From positions 1 through 10,621 of the forward strand of contig CAAGMM010000164.1 in the NCBI GenBank assembly GCA_900771045.1: a stretch of DNA of 10,621 bases. The letters run 5' to 3'. Below are positions 1-8,030 of the stretch, piece after piece. The first letter of the stretch is position 1. Every line of letters begins with the position of its first letter. This DNA comes from Bacteroidales bacterium. GTDB taxonomy: Bacteria > Bacteroidota > Bacteroidia > Bacteroidales > F082. The notes under the pieces were generated by a model. The model worked only from the letters and a program-made list of their open reading frames with translations. It ran no database searches and was not told the origin of the DNA. The translations under genes were made by a program, and so were the position numbers.

Positions 1-1026
1 AAGCTGAAAGACGGCCGCATCAACGACACCCTCGTCGACGCCAAGGCGGCGGAAGCAGTACTCCCGGCAATCGAATATCCGGAACCGATTCTGTCAACAG
101 CTATCAAAGCCGTCAACTCACAGGAAGACGAGAAACTCGGCGGCATACTTGCCGACTTCCACAAGACCGACCCGACAATCATCAGCGAACTGTCACGCGA
201 ACTGAGACAGAACATCCTCAAGTGCCAAGGTTCATATCATCTCGGCATCATAAAATGGTATCTCGACAACGTCCATAAGATCGCCGTCGAATTTGCAGAC
301 CCGAAAGTCCCATATCGTGAGACCATCACCAAATCGGCCAAAGCCGATTACCGTCATAAGAAACAGTCGGGCGGTTCGGGCCAGTTCGGAGAAGTTCACC
401 TCCAACTCGCGCCTTATTATGAAGGATATACCGATCCGTCGGAACTCCAGGTACGCGACAAACAGGAATACGACCTCCAATGGGGCGGGAAACTTATTTT
501 CTGCAACTGCATCGTCGGTGGCTCTATCGACGCACGCTTCATGCCGGCCATCCTCAAAGGTATCAATGAACGTCTCGAAGAAGGCCCGCTGACGGGTTCG
601 TACGCCCGCGACATCATCGTCTATGTCTATGACGGTAAAATGCACCCCGTCGATTCAAACGAAATGGCATTTAAGATTGCCGGACGTATGGCTTTCTCAA
701 TGGCATTCAAAAACGCCGGCCCGAAGATTATGGAACCTATCTACGACCTCGCAGTGCGTATGCCCGCCGATATGATGGGCTCCGTCATGACTGACCTCCA
801 GGGACGCCGCGCCATAGTTATGGGAATGGATTCAGACCACAACTATCAGACTATCCGCGCCAAGGTGCCGTTGGCGGAGATGAACAACTACTGCACGACG
901 CTTAGCTCAATTACTTCCGGACGTGGAACATTTACAATGAAATATGCTGAATACCAACAAGTTCCTACAGACGTCCAGAACAAGCTCCTCGCCGCTTACG
1001 AAGCAAGTAAGAAAGAAGAAGACTAG
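1..1026 (+). CDS. fusA: Elongation factor G, EF-G2-like paralogue (5'-truncated by the window edge)
   Basis: The frame is open from base 1 to a TAG at 1024-1026, giving 341 residues of the C-terminal half. EF-G is the ribosomal translocation factor. The G domain lies outside the window. Visible parts are domain III (fragment residues about 28-95, with G-S-Y-H-L at 77-81 where canonical EF-G has G-E-L-H-L), domain IV (about 100-235, with SGGSGQFGEV from 123 and YDGKMHPVDSNE from 210, His215 in the tip-loop position), and domain V (about 240-330, with MGSVMTDLQGRRA). The segment WGGKLIFCNCIVGGSIDARF and the phrase EEGPLTGSYARDI match, from memory, the Bacteroidota EF-G paralogue (EF-G2) rather than housekeeping EF-G. 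In Bacteroides, EF-G2 is reported to work without GTPase activity and to matter in carbon starvation. Whether this copy has a defective G domain cannot be seen here. It is GC-richer than the genes to its right. EF-G identity is very sure; the paralogue assignment is likely. Confidence 0.93.
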   Translation, partial: KLKDGRINDTLVDAKAAEAVLPAIEYPEPILSTAIKAVNSQEDEKLGGILADFHKTDPTIISELSRELRQNILKCQGSYHLGIIKWYLDNVHKIAVEFADPKVPYRETITKSAKADYRHKKQSGGSGQFGEVHLQLAPYYEGYTDPSELQVRDKQEYDLQWGGKLIFCNCIVGGSIDARFMPAILKGINERLEEGPLTGSYARDIIVYVYDGKMHPVDSNEMAFKIAGRMAFSMAFKNAGPKIMEPIYDLAVRMPADMMGSVMTDLQGRRAIVMGMDSDHNYQTIRAKVPLAEMNNYCTTLSSITSGRGTFTMKYAEYQQVPTDVQNKLLAAYEASKKEED

Positions 1027-1040
1027 TTGAACATTATTGC

Positions 1041-1127
1041 TGTCCGCTAAAAGTTTTTGAAGCGGGCAAAAAAATGGGGCTGAACTCTATGGAAGAGGTT
1101 CAGCCCTATTCGTCACTTTTGTTTTTT
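1041..1127. terminator. Convergent terminator region between EF-G and thpR
   Basis: Two hairpins lie between the convergent genes. Arms GGGCTGAAC (1077-1085) and GTTCAGCCC (1098-1106) form a perfect 9-bp stem that can extend by 3 bp past a bulge. Read on the minus strand, this is followed by C, A and seven T (1074-1068), a standard intrinsic terminator for the thpR/A2M transcript. On the plus strand a U-rich run (1117-1127) follows 10 bases after the hairpin. A second hairpin pairs 1042-1048 with 1061-1067. It contains one U-G pair that would be an A-C mismatch on the other strand, so it suits the plus-strand (EF-G) transcript. Its own 3' flank is A-rich, so it probably assists rather than terminates alone. 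Confidence 0.75.
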
Positions 1128-1164
1128 CCACAAAACCAGGTAACAATGAACAAAGGTACACATT

Positions 1165-1746
1165 TTATCGGGCAGCAAATAACTCCAAATTCCAACTCTT
1201 CAATGCCTTGTGATGCGCCCCGTTCGGGTTCAAAAAACTCTGATACAGCGTTATTTTGTTGACTGTCTGCGCAATGTACGTCTTCGGTTCCACATTTTGA
1301 ATGACTTTTTGGAAATATGCCTTTTCGCAAAGCCTCCTTATCCGCCCCAAAGTGAGATGCGGCACGAAATTCTGCCTGTCGCGCAAAAAACCTATTTTGT
1401 CAAAAGCGTTAAGTATATCTTCTTCTAAATCAATAAGTTGCTGCGGCTGTTCGTTCATGCCGAGCCAGATGACGCGCGGTGCGTAATGGCTGCCGAATAT
1501 TCCAACCTTGTTGAAATCTATATCGAAAGGCTTGTGTGATGCCAACGTCTCATCGACAGCCTCAATGATGCGCTGCAAATCGTCTTCGCCGGTGTGCCCG
1601 ATGAATTTGAGCGTCAAATGCGTCTGTTCCGGATTCGCCCAGTTTATCTCTTTTTCGTGACTCAGACGACGACGCAGGCCTTCAAGCAGCGGACGAAAAC
1701 CGTTGTCTTCATTCTTTATCGGTATCGCCAAAAAAAGCCTTCTCAT
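1165..1746 (-). CDS. thpR: RNA 2',3'-cyclic phosphodiesterase (LigT/ThpR, 2H superfamily)
   Basis: 193 residues, the usual length for the family. The two signature H-x-T-x motifs of the 2H phosphoesterase superfamily are intact: H43-L-T45-L and H130-L-T132-L, each after the expected strand (EQTHLTLKFIG and NFVPHLTLGRI). The N-terminus MRRLFLAIPI is typical. Family members hydrolyse RNA 2',3'-cyclic phosphates to 2'-phosphates, and some ligate tRNA halves in vitro. The physiological role in bacteria is unsettled. There is no signal peptide, so the protein is cytoplasmic. The start codon overlaps the A2M stop codon as ATGA, which fixes the start and implies translational coupling to the upstream gene. 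No promoter is visible inside the A2M 3' end. The transcript meets a good intrinsic terminator at 1106-1068. Function class is sure; the reason for pairing with A2M is unknown. Confidence 0.93.
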   Translation of the reverse strand: MRRLFLAIPIKNEDNGFRPLLEGLRRRLSHEKEINWANPEQTHLTLKFIGHTGEDDLQRIIEAVDETLASHKPFDIDFNKVGIFGSHYAPRVIWLGMNEQPQQLIDLEEDILNAFDKIGFLRDRQNFVPHLTLGRIRRLCEKAYFQKVIQNVEPKTYIAQTVNKITLYQSFLNPNGAHHKALKSWNLELFAAR

Positions 1747-4700
1747 TTCTCATTGATTATCAAACGTATTCCCGAAGTGTAGGCCGAAAATTCCGGTGCA
1801 TACATACACTGTATCAGCGCAAAGCCGCCACTGAAACTGCCTGATTTTGTAACATATTGATAATGTGTGACTTCGTGTTTGCCTTTCGAGACATAATCGA
1901 GATAAAATGCGGTGTAGGCATCGTGTTCGCGTGCGTTTTGTTCGACCGGTTCGAAGCATGCGGCACGCATATCCTTTACGTAAACGTATTCCATATCCTG
2001 GCTCGCCTCAAACTTCAGCTTCACCATGATTTTATCACCGACGTTGAGCATATCGCCGTCATTTACAGGCACATATTTCTTCGTCTTACCGTCTTCCGAA
2101 ATTCTTTCAACAAGATATTCTCTATTGATTGTCAACGCATTATCGCTTTTATTCACTGCGTCAATGGGGACGAGTACGTTGCGGAATGCGCCGCCGAAGA
2201 CGAGATGTTCCGTCGGGTTGATGATGTCAACATTAGTTGATGTAAGTTTTACGACGGCTTCATTAGATTCGTCAAGCCAGTTGGTGCCGTTCATCAGGAG
2301 TGCGTAAATAGCCTCGGCTGTGTAACGTGTGCTCTCCCAACGGCAGGAACGTTTCTGCGTCAACAGCCACAGCCTCATCTTATCGATTGATTCTGTGTCG
2401 TTTTCCATCTCGATGAAGGCTTCGATAATCCTCACCTGTTCAATTAGATTTCCCCAGTAAATCCCGATTTCGTCGCTTTTGTGCGCACGTTCCATCAACG
2501 ATTTGATTATCAGTTTCGCAGTCTTATCGCGATTGGCACGGTGCAGAACCATCGCCGTCTCGGCCAAAGTCTCAAAATCAAAATTCCGCCAGCCTTTTTC
2601 CATCTTGTTTAGATAAAAATCACGCGCCTCCGCTAAGTCGTTAGCGTTAAATAAGTCATTGTAACTCAATGCGTACAACTCTCTGACAGCCTTTTGTCCG
2701 ATGACGTACTTGTCAAGTTTGCCGTCTTTCTTCATCAACTTATAATCTTCCAAAAACGTTTGAGCGACAAATTTATTCGCCTTCTGACAAATATTCATAT
2801 ACCGTTCTTTCAGATTTTCATCTAAAGCATTGATAACCTGCATTTTAACAAGTCTGTTCATACTTAAGGCTATCTGAGTCGAAATTATTTTGCTTTCCGG
2901 GAAGCCATTTGTCCAAGGCCAGCCGCCGTTGACCGTCTGATGTTTTTCGACATCGTCCAACAAAGTCTTCAAATTTGTATTTAAAGCATTGAAATCCAAT
3001 AATTTTGCGATATTTGCCTTTTGTTCCGTCTCGTTTTTGGCATCCATAACCCAAGGCGTCGCCTGAAGAAGCACGGCTTTCACCGATTCGTTCTTTTCAA
3101 GATTGGAAATCAATTCATTAGGAGTTTCGTTCTTCCATTTTTCAAGAATTTCAGGCAGGTTTGGAGTGTTTTTGGCGATGAAATGCGCAAGTGCGTTTGC
3201 ATAGAATTTATAGAATGTATATTCCGGCGAAATTGCTTCATCGGCAGCGAGATACGGCAGCGACTGAACCGCAAACCACGTTGGATTTGTTGAAATGTCA
3301 AACATTTGATTTTCAATCACTTCACCTTCGTTTTCAACAAAAAGTTCATCAATCTTGGAATGAAATTCCGAATGTGACTTGACCGTTATCGGATAGGTTT
3401 TCGTGAGGAGAACCTTATCGGAAAGCACGGGCAGGAGATGTTGCTCAGCATCGGAAGCGTTTTTATCAGCCGCGGCAAACCTGAATTTCAACGCTCCGGC
3501 ATCATGATTTATAACGACCGACCATTTAACCAAACGACTTTCATTAGGCTGAATATCAATTATCTGCATATTTTTTTCAGAGGTAATGACGTCTAACGGA
3601 AGATTCGTTGAAGCGTCGAAAATTTCAAGCGAGACATTTGGTGAAATCGTGGAATCGCTTGTGTTTATTACGTTTGCGGTAAATTCCAAAGCATCGTTCT
3701 GATAAACGAAACGCGGCATATCGGCTCTGATCATCACCGGCAGCGAGGTTGTAAACGTCTTGCGCAGATTTCCGAATTTCAAATCCTGAGAATAGGCCGA
3801 CAAGAATAGGTTCCATCTCGTAAGTGCGTCGGGCATTGTGAACGACATTTCCGCCACGCCGTCCTCATCAGTGCGGAGATTTGGATAAAAGAAGGCCGTT
3901 TCGTTGAAATTATCTCTGATTCTCAATGCTTTAGCTTTGGTGTTGCCAATTTCTTCAGCAATTTCAAAACCATAATTTTCGTCTGCTATATCAGCAACCG
4001 GGCTTGCCTCTTTAGCTGCCACAGACTTTTCCGCACTTTCCCCCATAGCCGTCATCGCCATATCCTTCATCAAATTCCGCTGTGTTATAAACCTGTATCT
4101 ATAGGGATTTGCGAAAAATGACGCTTCAGAAAGAAGCGTTTTGCGAACACCATAATAATATTTGTACGGCAAATACAGCAAAACTAATCCGTCAGAATAA
4201 AAATTCTCACCTATCTCGACAGTATTTCTAAATCCTTTGTTAGGATAAAAATCAATGCTGCCGGAATATGGTGTGAAATAGTCTAAAGAAGCATCGTAAA
4301 GTGTTGCTATAATATTGGTTTTCAACGGATTACCTTTGAAATCCTTTATTTTGACGGTCCATTTGACATCGCTGCCCGGAAGCATAATGTCGCGTTCAGA
4401 AATCAGGTTTATGTCAAGGTCGAGATTATTATAAGGTATATTGATGAATTTTGAGATGTGCTGCATTTGGTTTTGCCAGAAAATAAATGCGTCAACGATG
4501 ATTCCGCCTCTGTCTTCTTCCGTCACCTTATACGAAATTTTCTTTGTTTGATTATTGATTTTCAATATCTTCCGCATCAATATTTTTTCGTGGTTTTTAA
4601 TCAGCACGATAATATTCGCATTGTGGGCCGCGCTGCCCACACGGAGTTCGATTTTATCACCGACCTCGGCTTTTTCATCAAGTCCCGACACCCACAACAA

Positions 4701-7400
4701 TTCGGGAGTGGGCAGCGCGGCTGACTTTCTGTCGTTTATCGTAAACATACTCTCGAAATAGCCTTTGTCATCATCTGCAACAAATTCCACACGATAACGC
4801 CCGGCCTTGAAAACGCCTTTCTTTTCAGGAAAAGCAGAAGTCTTCCCGTCAACGGAAATTTCATCTTCATAAACCAAAACTCCGTCTTTATCGTTGTCGG
4901 CATAAAAATCAACATCAGGAAATAACGAATCTAACTCGTTGTCGCTCAATATTTTTCTGTCAAAACCCGAAAAAAATCCCGCTATTTTCGTTCCGCAGTT
5001 GAGACGATAGAATTTTCTCGTTACTTTGGCCTGAGCCGGGTCGCCGCCAAAAATCTTTTTGACCTCGATCTGCTTTTTCCCTATTTCATCAAGATTTACG
5101 ATTTGTTCTGACGAGTCGAAATTTATCTCAAATTCATATTCCGAATCGTTGAAACGTGTCGTTTCTTCGTGTGATTCGCCTTGATTATCAGTTGTTTTAA
5201 CCTTAATAAGATACTGATTCATGCAGCGTTTCCACAAATCACCGCCGGAATCGATGAACGGCGCGGCGGCAAACCGAATCTTGAATGAGCCGTCGTTTTC
5301 AGTCTTCAACTCTCCGCCCGCGAGAAGGTTTTCCTCTTCTTCGGGATAATTCAACCACCAACGCCACCACGGGAACCTGACGTTATGCCGCACGGAGTAC
5401 GAAACCGCCGCGCCGCCGATGCCATATCCTGAATAAGCCTGTGCTTTTCCATTGATAATGAAATACTTCTGCCCGTCAATGGATTCCATTTCAGGCTGGT
5501 CGAAAATAATCTCGTATGTCGGGCGTTTGTACTCCTCCACCATAAACGCCGCGTTCCCATTCTCGCAACAAATCGTGAAAGTGCCGTTCATCAAGCCTTC
5601 GGGGATAATGAACTCGCCATTGAAACTGCCGAAATCATCAGAAACGGAAGTCTTTTCTTCAACGACCTGCCAATTGGCATCGCGAATCTCTATTTTAACA
5701 TCTTTATTGCTAACAAGTTCATAATCAGTGCTGTTCGTGCGATATGTAATACCTGCGAACGACACTTTCTGCCCCGGACGATAAACCGCTCGGTCGGTAA
5801 ACAACTGTGTCTTAAAAAACATTTTGTCGTTATATTGCGAACGCCAAAATCTCCTGTTTGAAGTAAGTACGTCGTCACCGCGGCTCAATTCGATATAGAT
5901 TCCGTTTTTGATTGCCGTTGTACAGACAGCCGTTCCGTTTTTATCAGTCCGCAAAGTCTCCAAAACCTTTCTCGTGTTTTTCCGCGTCTGATAGTCGTAT
6001 GCTTCTGTAAACAATTGAATATCAATATCTTTCAACGATTCGCCCGAATATCTGTCAACGACGGTTATCTGCGTTTTTTCGCCTTCGTTTTCAATGTAAT
6101 AGGCGAAATTGCTCACGGTAAAACTGCAAAATCTCGTTTCTGAATTCAAATCGGCGGCTACTACATAATTTCCAACGGAAAGATTATCCAATGCAGAGAG
6201 TGTACGATGTTCCAAATAATCTTTTTCTTCTTGAAAATCAATTTGTTTAGCAAAAATCGGATTGAGTTTTCTGAAAAATTCGCCATATTTTTCCGTCTTC
6301 GTCTGTTCGAGTTCGTCAATAAGTTCGCGCGTCATCTTATAGACACGCATATTTGTGTTTTTAACGTTTCTGTAGGAGACCATAACGGGAATCGGATGAT
6401 TTGGCGCAACGACTTTTTCAACGGTGATTTCCAATTCTTTAGACAAAATCTTGTTCAGGACGTTATTGCAAACGGAGAATCCGGTCGTGTCGTCATCGGC
6501 GGTGGCGGCGTTGTAAACTTCCATCGCTTCAACGTATTTTTCTTGATTTACAAGCACTACCATCTGCTTTGCGACAATTATGGGGGCATTTTGCCTGTCA
6601 CAGTAATTTTCCTTCAAATCCGTCAGCGCGTAAAGGTAAAGCGAAGTTAATTTATCTTTATTTTTATTGTTTTTCAATGTGTTAAAGAAAAAGTCAAGGC
6701 GCAAAACCTCATCATAAACAAAAGCCTGATTATCGGGATGAGAAGCCGAATATTCTTTATCATAAAGATTCAGTTTTTGAAAATAACGGCTTATTTTGCC
6801 GATTTCCTTAAAATTCATCTTCGCAAATTCCTCTGGAGATGAAAAATATGGTTCAAAATCAGTTATTTTCTCTTCCAAAACGAAGTTATAAGTATGATGC
6901 TGAATGATTTTGTGCATCACGAAATGATAAAGCGTAGGTTCTGACTTTATATCGGTTTTTGTGTCCGTATTTTTCACAAATAACTTCACAAAAGGCTGAA
7001 TATCAATATCTTTCAAATCATCAAGATATGATTCGGTTTCGTCGTAATAAGCATCGGCGTTTGTCGCGTCAATATCGGCAAGCACGAGCGAAATAACGGC
7101 TTTCGACGTATTTGAAGCCGATTTCATCTTCGTTTTGAGCATTTCAACGGCATCTTCGGTAAACGATTCAGACGACATCTCAAGAACGTCCAAACGGCGC
7201 AAAACGCATTGTAACTTAGCTGTTTCGTCATTTTTCTTATTAACCGATTTCTCGATTTTGTCAAGAGTTTTGCCCGCTGATTCCGGCAGTCGGTTATTGA
7301 TTTCCTCATCAAACTGAGTCCAAAGTTGTTCCACGTCTTGAGCAAACAAATTGTTACTCAACATCATTACGGCTGTTACCGCTATAATCAAATGTTTCAT
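1743..7400 (-). CDS. Secreted alpha-2-macroglobulin family protein with a degenerate thioester site
   Basis: 1885 residues. Residues 1-20 (MKHLIIAVTAVMMLSNNLFA) form a signal peptide with likely cleavage at LFA|Q. There is no lipobox cysteine, unlike the E. coli lipoprotein YfhM. An alpha-helical N-terminal region comes first, then macroglobulin beta domains with the MG2 hallmark FTDRAVYRPGQKVSFAGITYR around residues 534-554 (YRPG at 540-543). A Met/Ala-rich, probably flexible linker lies around 1105-1150. The A2M domain follows (FFYPN at 1170-1174, MPDALTRW at 1189-1196). The thioester domain spans about 1370-1640, with NGGWPW at 1491-1496. Bacterial A2Ms are thought to trap proteases in the envelope through a Cys-Gln thioester in C-x-E-Q. 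Here S1391-P-E-Y1394 followed by TFYKFYANALA occupies that place, so no thioester can form. No pbpC neighbour is present, unlike in proteobacteria. The 3' end overlaps thpR by ATGA. Family is very sure; physiological target unknown. Confidence 0.95.
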   Translation of the reverse strand: MKHLIIAVTAVMMLSNNLFAQDVEQLWTQFDEEINNRLPESAGKTLDKIEKSVNKKNDETAKLQCVLRRLDVLEMSSESFTEDAVEMLKTKMKSASNTSKAVISLVLADIDATNADAYYDETESYLDDLKDIDIQPFVKLFVKNTDTKTDIKSEPTLYHFVMHKIIQHHTYNFVLEEKITDFEPYFSSPEEFAKMNFKEIGKISRYFQKLNLYDKEYSASHPDNQAFVYDEVLRLDFFFNTLKNNKNKDKLTSLYLYALTDLKENYCDRQNAPIIVAKQMVVLVNQEKYVEAMEVYNAATADDDTTGFSVCNNVLNKILSKELEITVEKVVAPNHPIPVMVSYRNVKNTNMRVYKMTRELIDELEQTKTEKYGEFFRKLNPIFAKQIDFQEEKDYLEHRTLSALDNLSVGNYVVAADLNSETRFCSFTVSNFAYYIENEGEKTQITVVDRYSGESLKDIDIQLFTEAYDYQTRKNTRKVLETLRTDKNGTAVCTTAIKNGIYIELSRGDDVLTSNRRFWRSQYNDKMFFKTQLFTDRAVYRPGQKVSFAGITYRTNSTDYELVSNKDVKIEIRDANWQVVEEKTSVSDDFGSFNGEFIIPEGLMNGTFTICCENGNAAFMVEEYKRPTYEIIFDQPEMESIDGQKYFIINGKAQAYSGYGIGGAAVSYSVRHNVRFPWWRWWLNYPEEEENLLAGGELKTENDGSFKIRFAAAPFIDSGGDLWKRCMNQYLIKVKTTDNQGESHEETTRFNDSEYEFEINFDSSEQIVNLDEIGKKQIEVKKIFGGDPAQAKVTRKFYRLNCGTKIAGFFSGFDRKILSDNELDSLFPDVDFYADNDKDGVLVYEDEISVDGKTSAFPEKKGVFKAGRYRVEFVADDDKGYFESMFTINDRKSAALPTPELLWVSGLDEKAEVGDKIELRVGSAAHNANIIVLIKNHEKILMRKILKINNQTKKISYKVTEEDRGGIIVDAFIFWQNQMQHISKFINIPYNNLDLDINLISERDIMLPGSDVKWTVKIKDFKGNPLKTNIIATLYDASLDYFTPYSGSIDFYPNKGFRNTVEIGENFYSDGLVLLYLPYKYYYGVRKTLLSEASFFANPYRYRFITQRNLMKDMAMTAMGESAEKSVAAKEASPVADIADENYGFEIAEEIGNTKAKALRIRDNFNETAFFYPNLRTDEDGVAEMSFTMPDALTRWNLFLSAYSQDLKFGNLRKTFTTSLPVMIRADMPRFVYQNDALEFTANVINTSDSTISPNVSLEIFDASTNLPLDVITSEKNMQIIDIQPNESRLVKWSVVINHDAGALKFRFAAADKNASDAEQHLLPVLSDKVLLTKTYPITVKSHSEFHSKIDELFVENEGEVIENQMFDISTNPTWFAVQSLPYLAADEAISPEYTFYKFYANALAHFIAKNTPNLPEILEKWKNETPNELISNLEKNESVKAVLLQATPWVMDAKNETEQKANIAKLLDFNALNTNLKTLLDDVEKHQTVNGGWPWTNGFPESKIISTQIALSMNRLVKMQVINALDENLKERYMNICQKANKFVAQTFLEDYKLMKKDGKLDKYVIGQKAVRELYALSYNDLFNANDLAEARDFYLNKMEKGWRNFDFETLAETAMVLHRANRDKTAKLIIKSLMERAHKSDEIGIYWGNLIEQVRIIEAFIEMENDTESIDKMRLWLLTQKRSCRWESTRYTAEAIYALLMNGTNWLDESNEAVVKLTSTNVDIINPTEHLVFGGAFRNVLVPIDAVNKSDNALTINREYLVERISEDGKTKKYVPVNDGDMLNVGDKIMVKLKFEASQDMEYVYVKDMRAACFEPVEQNAREHDAYTAFYLDYVSKGKHEVTHYQYVTKSGSFSGGFALIQCMYAPEFSAYTSGIRLIINEK

Positions 7401-7416
7401 TTTATGAATAATTTAT

Positions 7417-7449
7417 TTTGCTGAATACAAGTAATAAATGCTATTTTTG
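7417..7449 (+). promoter_or_regulatory. Bacteroidota-type promoter candidate, plus strand
   Basis: TTTG at 7417-7420, a 21-base spacer, and TATTTTTG at 7442-7449 match the Bacteroides -33 (TTTG) and -7 (TAnnTTTG) consensus boxes exactly. Transcription would start near 7455 and run into the GC-rich self-complementary element at 7459-7580. No plus-strand protein gene follows, so if real it drives a non-coding RNA or an antisense transcript facing the HEPN gene. AT-rich sequence makes chance matches possible. Confidence 0.4.
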
Positions 7450-7458
7450 ATTAAAGGT

Positions 7459-7580
7459 GGGTTCTATTAATCCATTTTCAACCTCACAGGTGTCATAGAA
7501 CCCGTTAATCTACCCGATAAGGCCGTCCCTGATGCCGGCAGCCTCCAAGATCGAAGGCCTATTCCGACACGTCTCGGTTA
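7459..7580. ncRNA. Structured GC-rich intergenic element (small RNA or A2M leader candidate; strand unresolved)
   Basis: Arms GGGTTCTAT (7459-7467) and ATAGAACCC (7495-7503) form a perfect 9-bp stem, with a nested ACCT-CAC-AGGT mini-hairpin in the loop. Further along are AGGCC/GGCCT arms (7526-7530 and 7556-7560), a GCCGGC palindrome (7536-7541), and CCGA/TCGG arms (7565-7568 and 7575-7578). The block is visibly GC-richer than the AT-rich flanks, typical of a folded RNA. Read on the plus strand it starts just after a consensus promoter and ends before a T7 run (7593-7599). Read on the minus strand it would be the 5' leader of the A2M mRNA, and one inner stem (7540-7557) gains a U-G pair on that strand. 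I do not recognise a known RNA family. A 6S-like or other Bacteroidales small RNA is conceivable but cannot be shown here. Confidence 0.45.
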
Positions 7581-7588
7581 CAAATTTA
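7581..7588 (-). promoter_or_regulatory. -7-like box (TAAATTTG) upstream of A2M
   Basis: Read on the minus strand, 7588-7581 is TAAATTTG, an exact TAnnTTTG match. TTG triplets lie 17 and 22 bases upstream, outside the preferred 19-21 spacing, so the match is weaker than the plus-strand candidate. If used, the A2M mRNA would have a leader of about 170-175 bases containing the whole structured element. No better promoter was seen closer to the A2M start, and no Shine-Dalgarno is visible before that ATG, as is usual in this phylum. Confidence 0.35.
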
Positions 7589-7622
7589 CAACTTTTTTTA
7601 ATAAACAATACAACTTTTTTTA
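7587..7622. repeat. 14-bp perfect direct repeat, 22-bp period, at the HEPN gene 3' end
   Basis: TACAACTTTTTTTA occurs at 7587-7600 and again, identically, at 7609-7622, separated by ATAAACAA. The second copy contains the HEPN stop codon (TAA on the minus strand, 7622-7620). The first overlaps the TAAATTTG box. It could be a small duplication, a protein-binding repeat, or a T-tract pair acting as a terminator for plus-strand transcription. Confidence 0.7.
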
Positions 7623-8030
7623 GAAAGGGGTGGACGAAGACAAAAACTTTTCTATTTCACAGACTAATTCGTGCGCTAACGGCTGCATATCTTCCAAATC
7701 TGTCTTAGAGACCTCGAAAACGACATTATAATCAGCTTTTTTACGCAAATCCTCCAAGCGAGTAACAAATGCTCCATACTTGGTGTCAAACAAATTCGTT
7801 TTGATATAATGCAGACCAAACAAAGTATTCATTCCTTCATGTGACTTGGGATAAAAACTATCTTGAGCAAACAAGGCATGAATAGCATGAAAACAGGCAT
7901 AATAGAACCTATTTGCCGATGTGGAATACCTTGCAAGCAAAAAATATTCATCTGCTTCGGATAAAAACATTCTGGCTTTCTCTAAATGCAACTTTATCAT
8001 TTGTTGACGATCTTCCTGCGACAAACTCAT
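7620..8030 (-). CDS. HEPN domain protein of an MNT-HEPN pair
   Basis: 136 residues, all helical in character and the normal size for a stand-alone HEPN protein. The signature SANRFYYACFHAIHALF (residues 38-54) is the conserved core helix of the family. R41 and H48 have the spacing R-x6-H, within the R-x4-6-H pattern of HEPN ribonucleases. A second conserved patch, LRKKADYNVVFE (95-106), is also typical. HEPN proteins paired with MNT nucleotidyltransferases act as RNase toxins in studied toxin-antitoxin systems, where the MNT partner inactivates HEPN by AMP transfer. Other HEPN/MNT pairs are uncharacterised. The ATG overlaps the MNT stop as ATGA, which fixes the start and implies coupled translation. 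The C-terminus SSSTPF ends in a direct repeat. No minus-strand terminator is seen after the gene, so read-through toward A2M is possible. Family assignment is strong; toxin activity is inferred. Confidence 0.88.
   Translation of the reverse strand: MSLSQEDRQQMIKLHLEKARMFLSEADEYFLLARYSTSANRFYYACFHAIHALFAQDSFYPKSHEGMNTLFGLHYIKTNLFDTKYGAFVTRLEDLRKKADYNVVFEVSKTDLEDMQPLAHELVCEIEKFLSSSTPF

Noticed and set aside
232..645. Long open frame (137 codons) on the minus strand opposite the EF-G gene
   Set aside because: It lies wholly antisense to a clearly conserved coding region, shows no recognisable domain, and open antisense frames are common in sequence with this codon bias.
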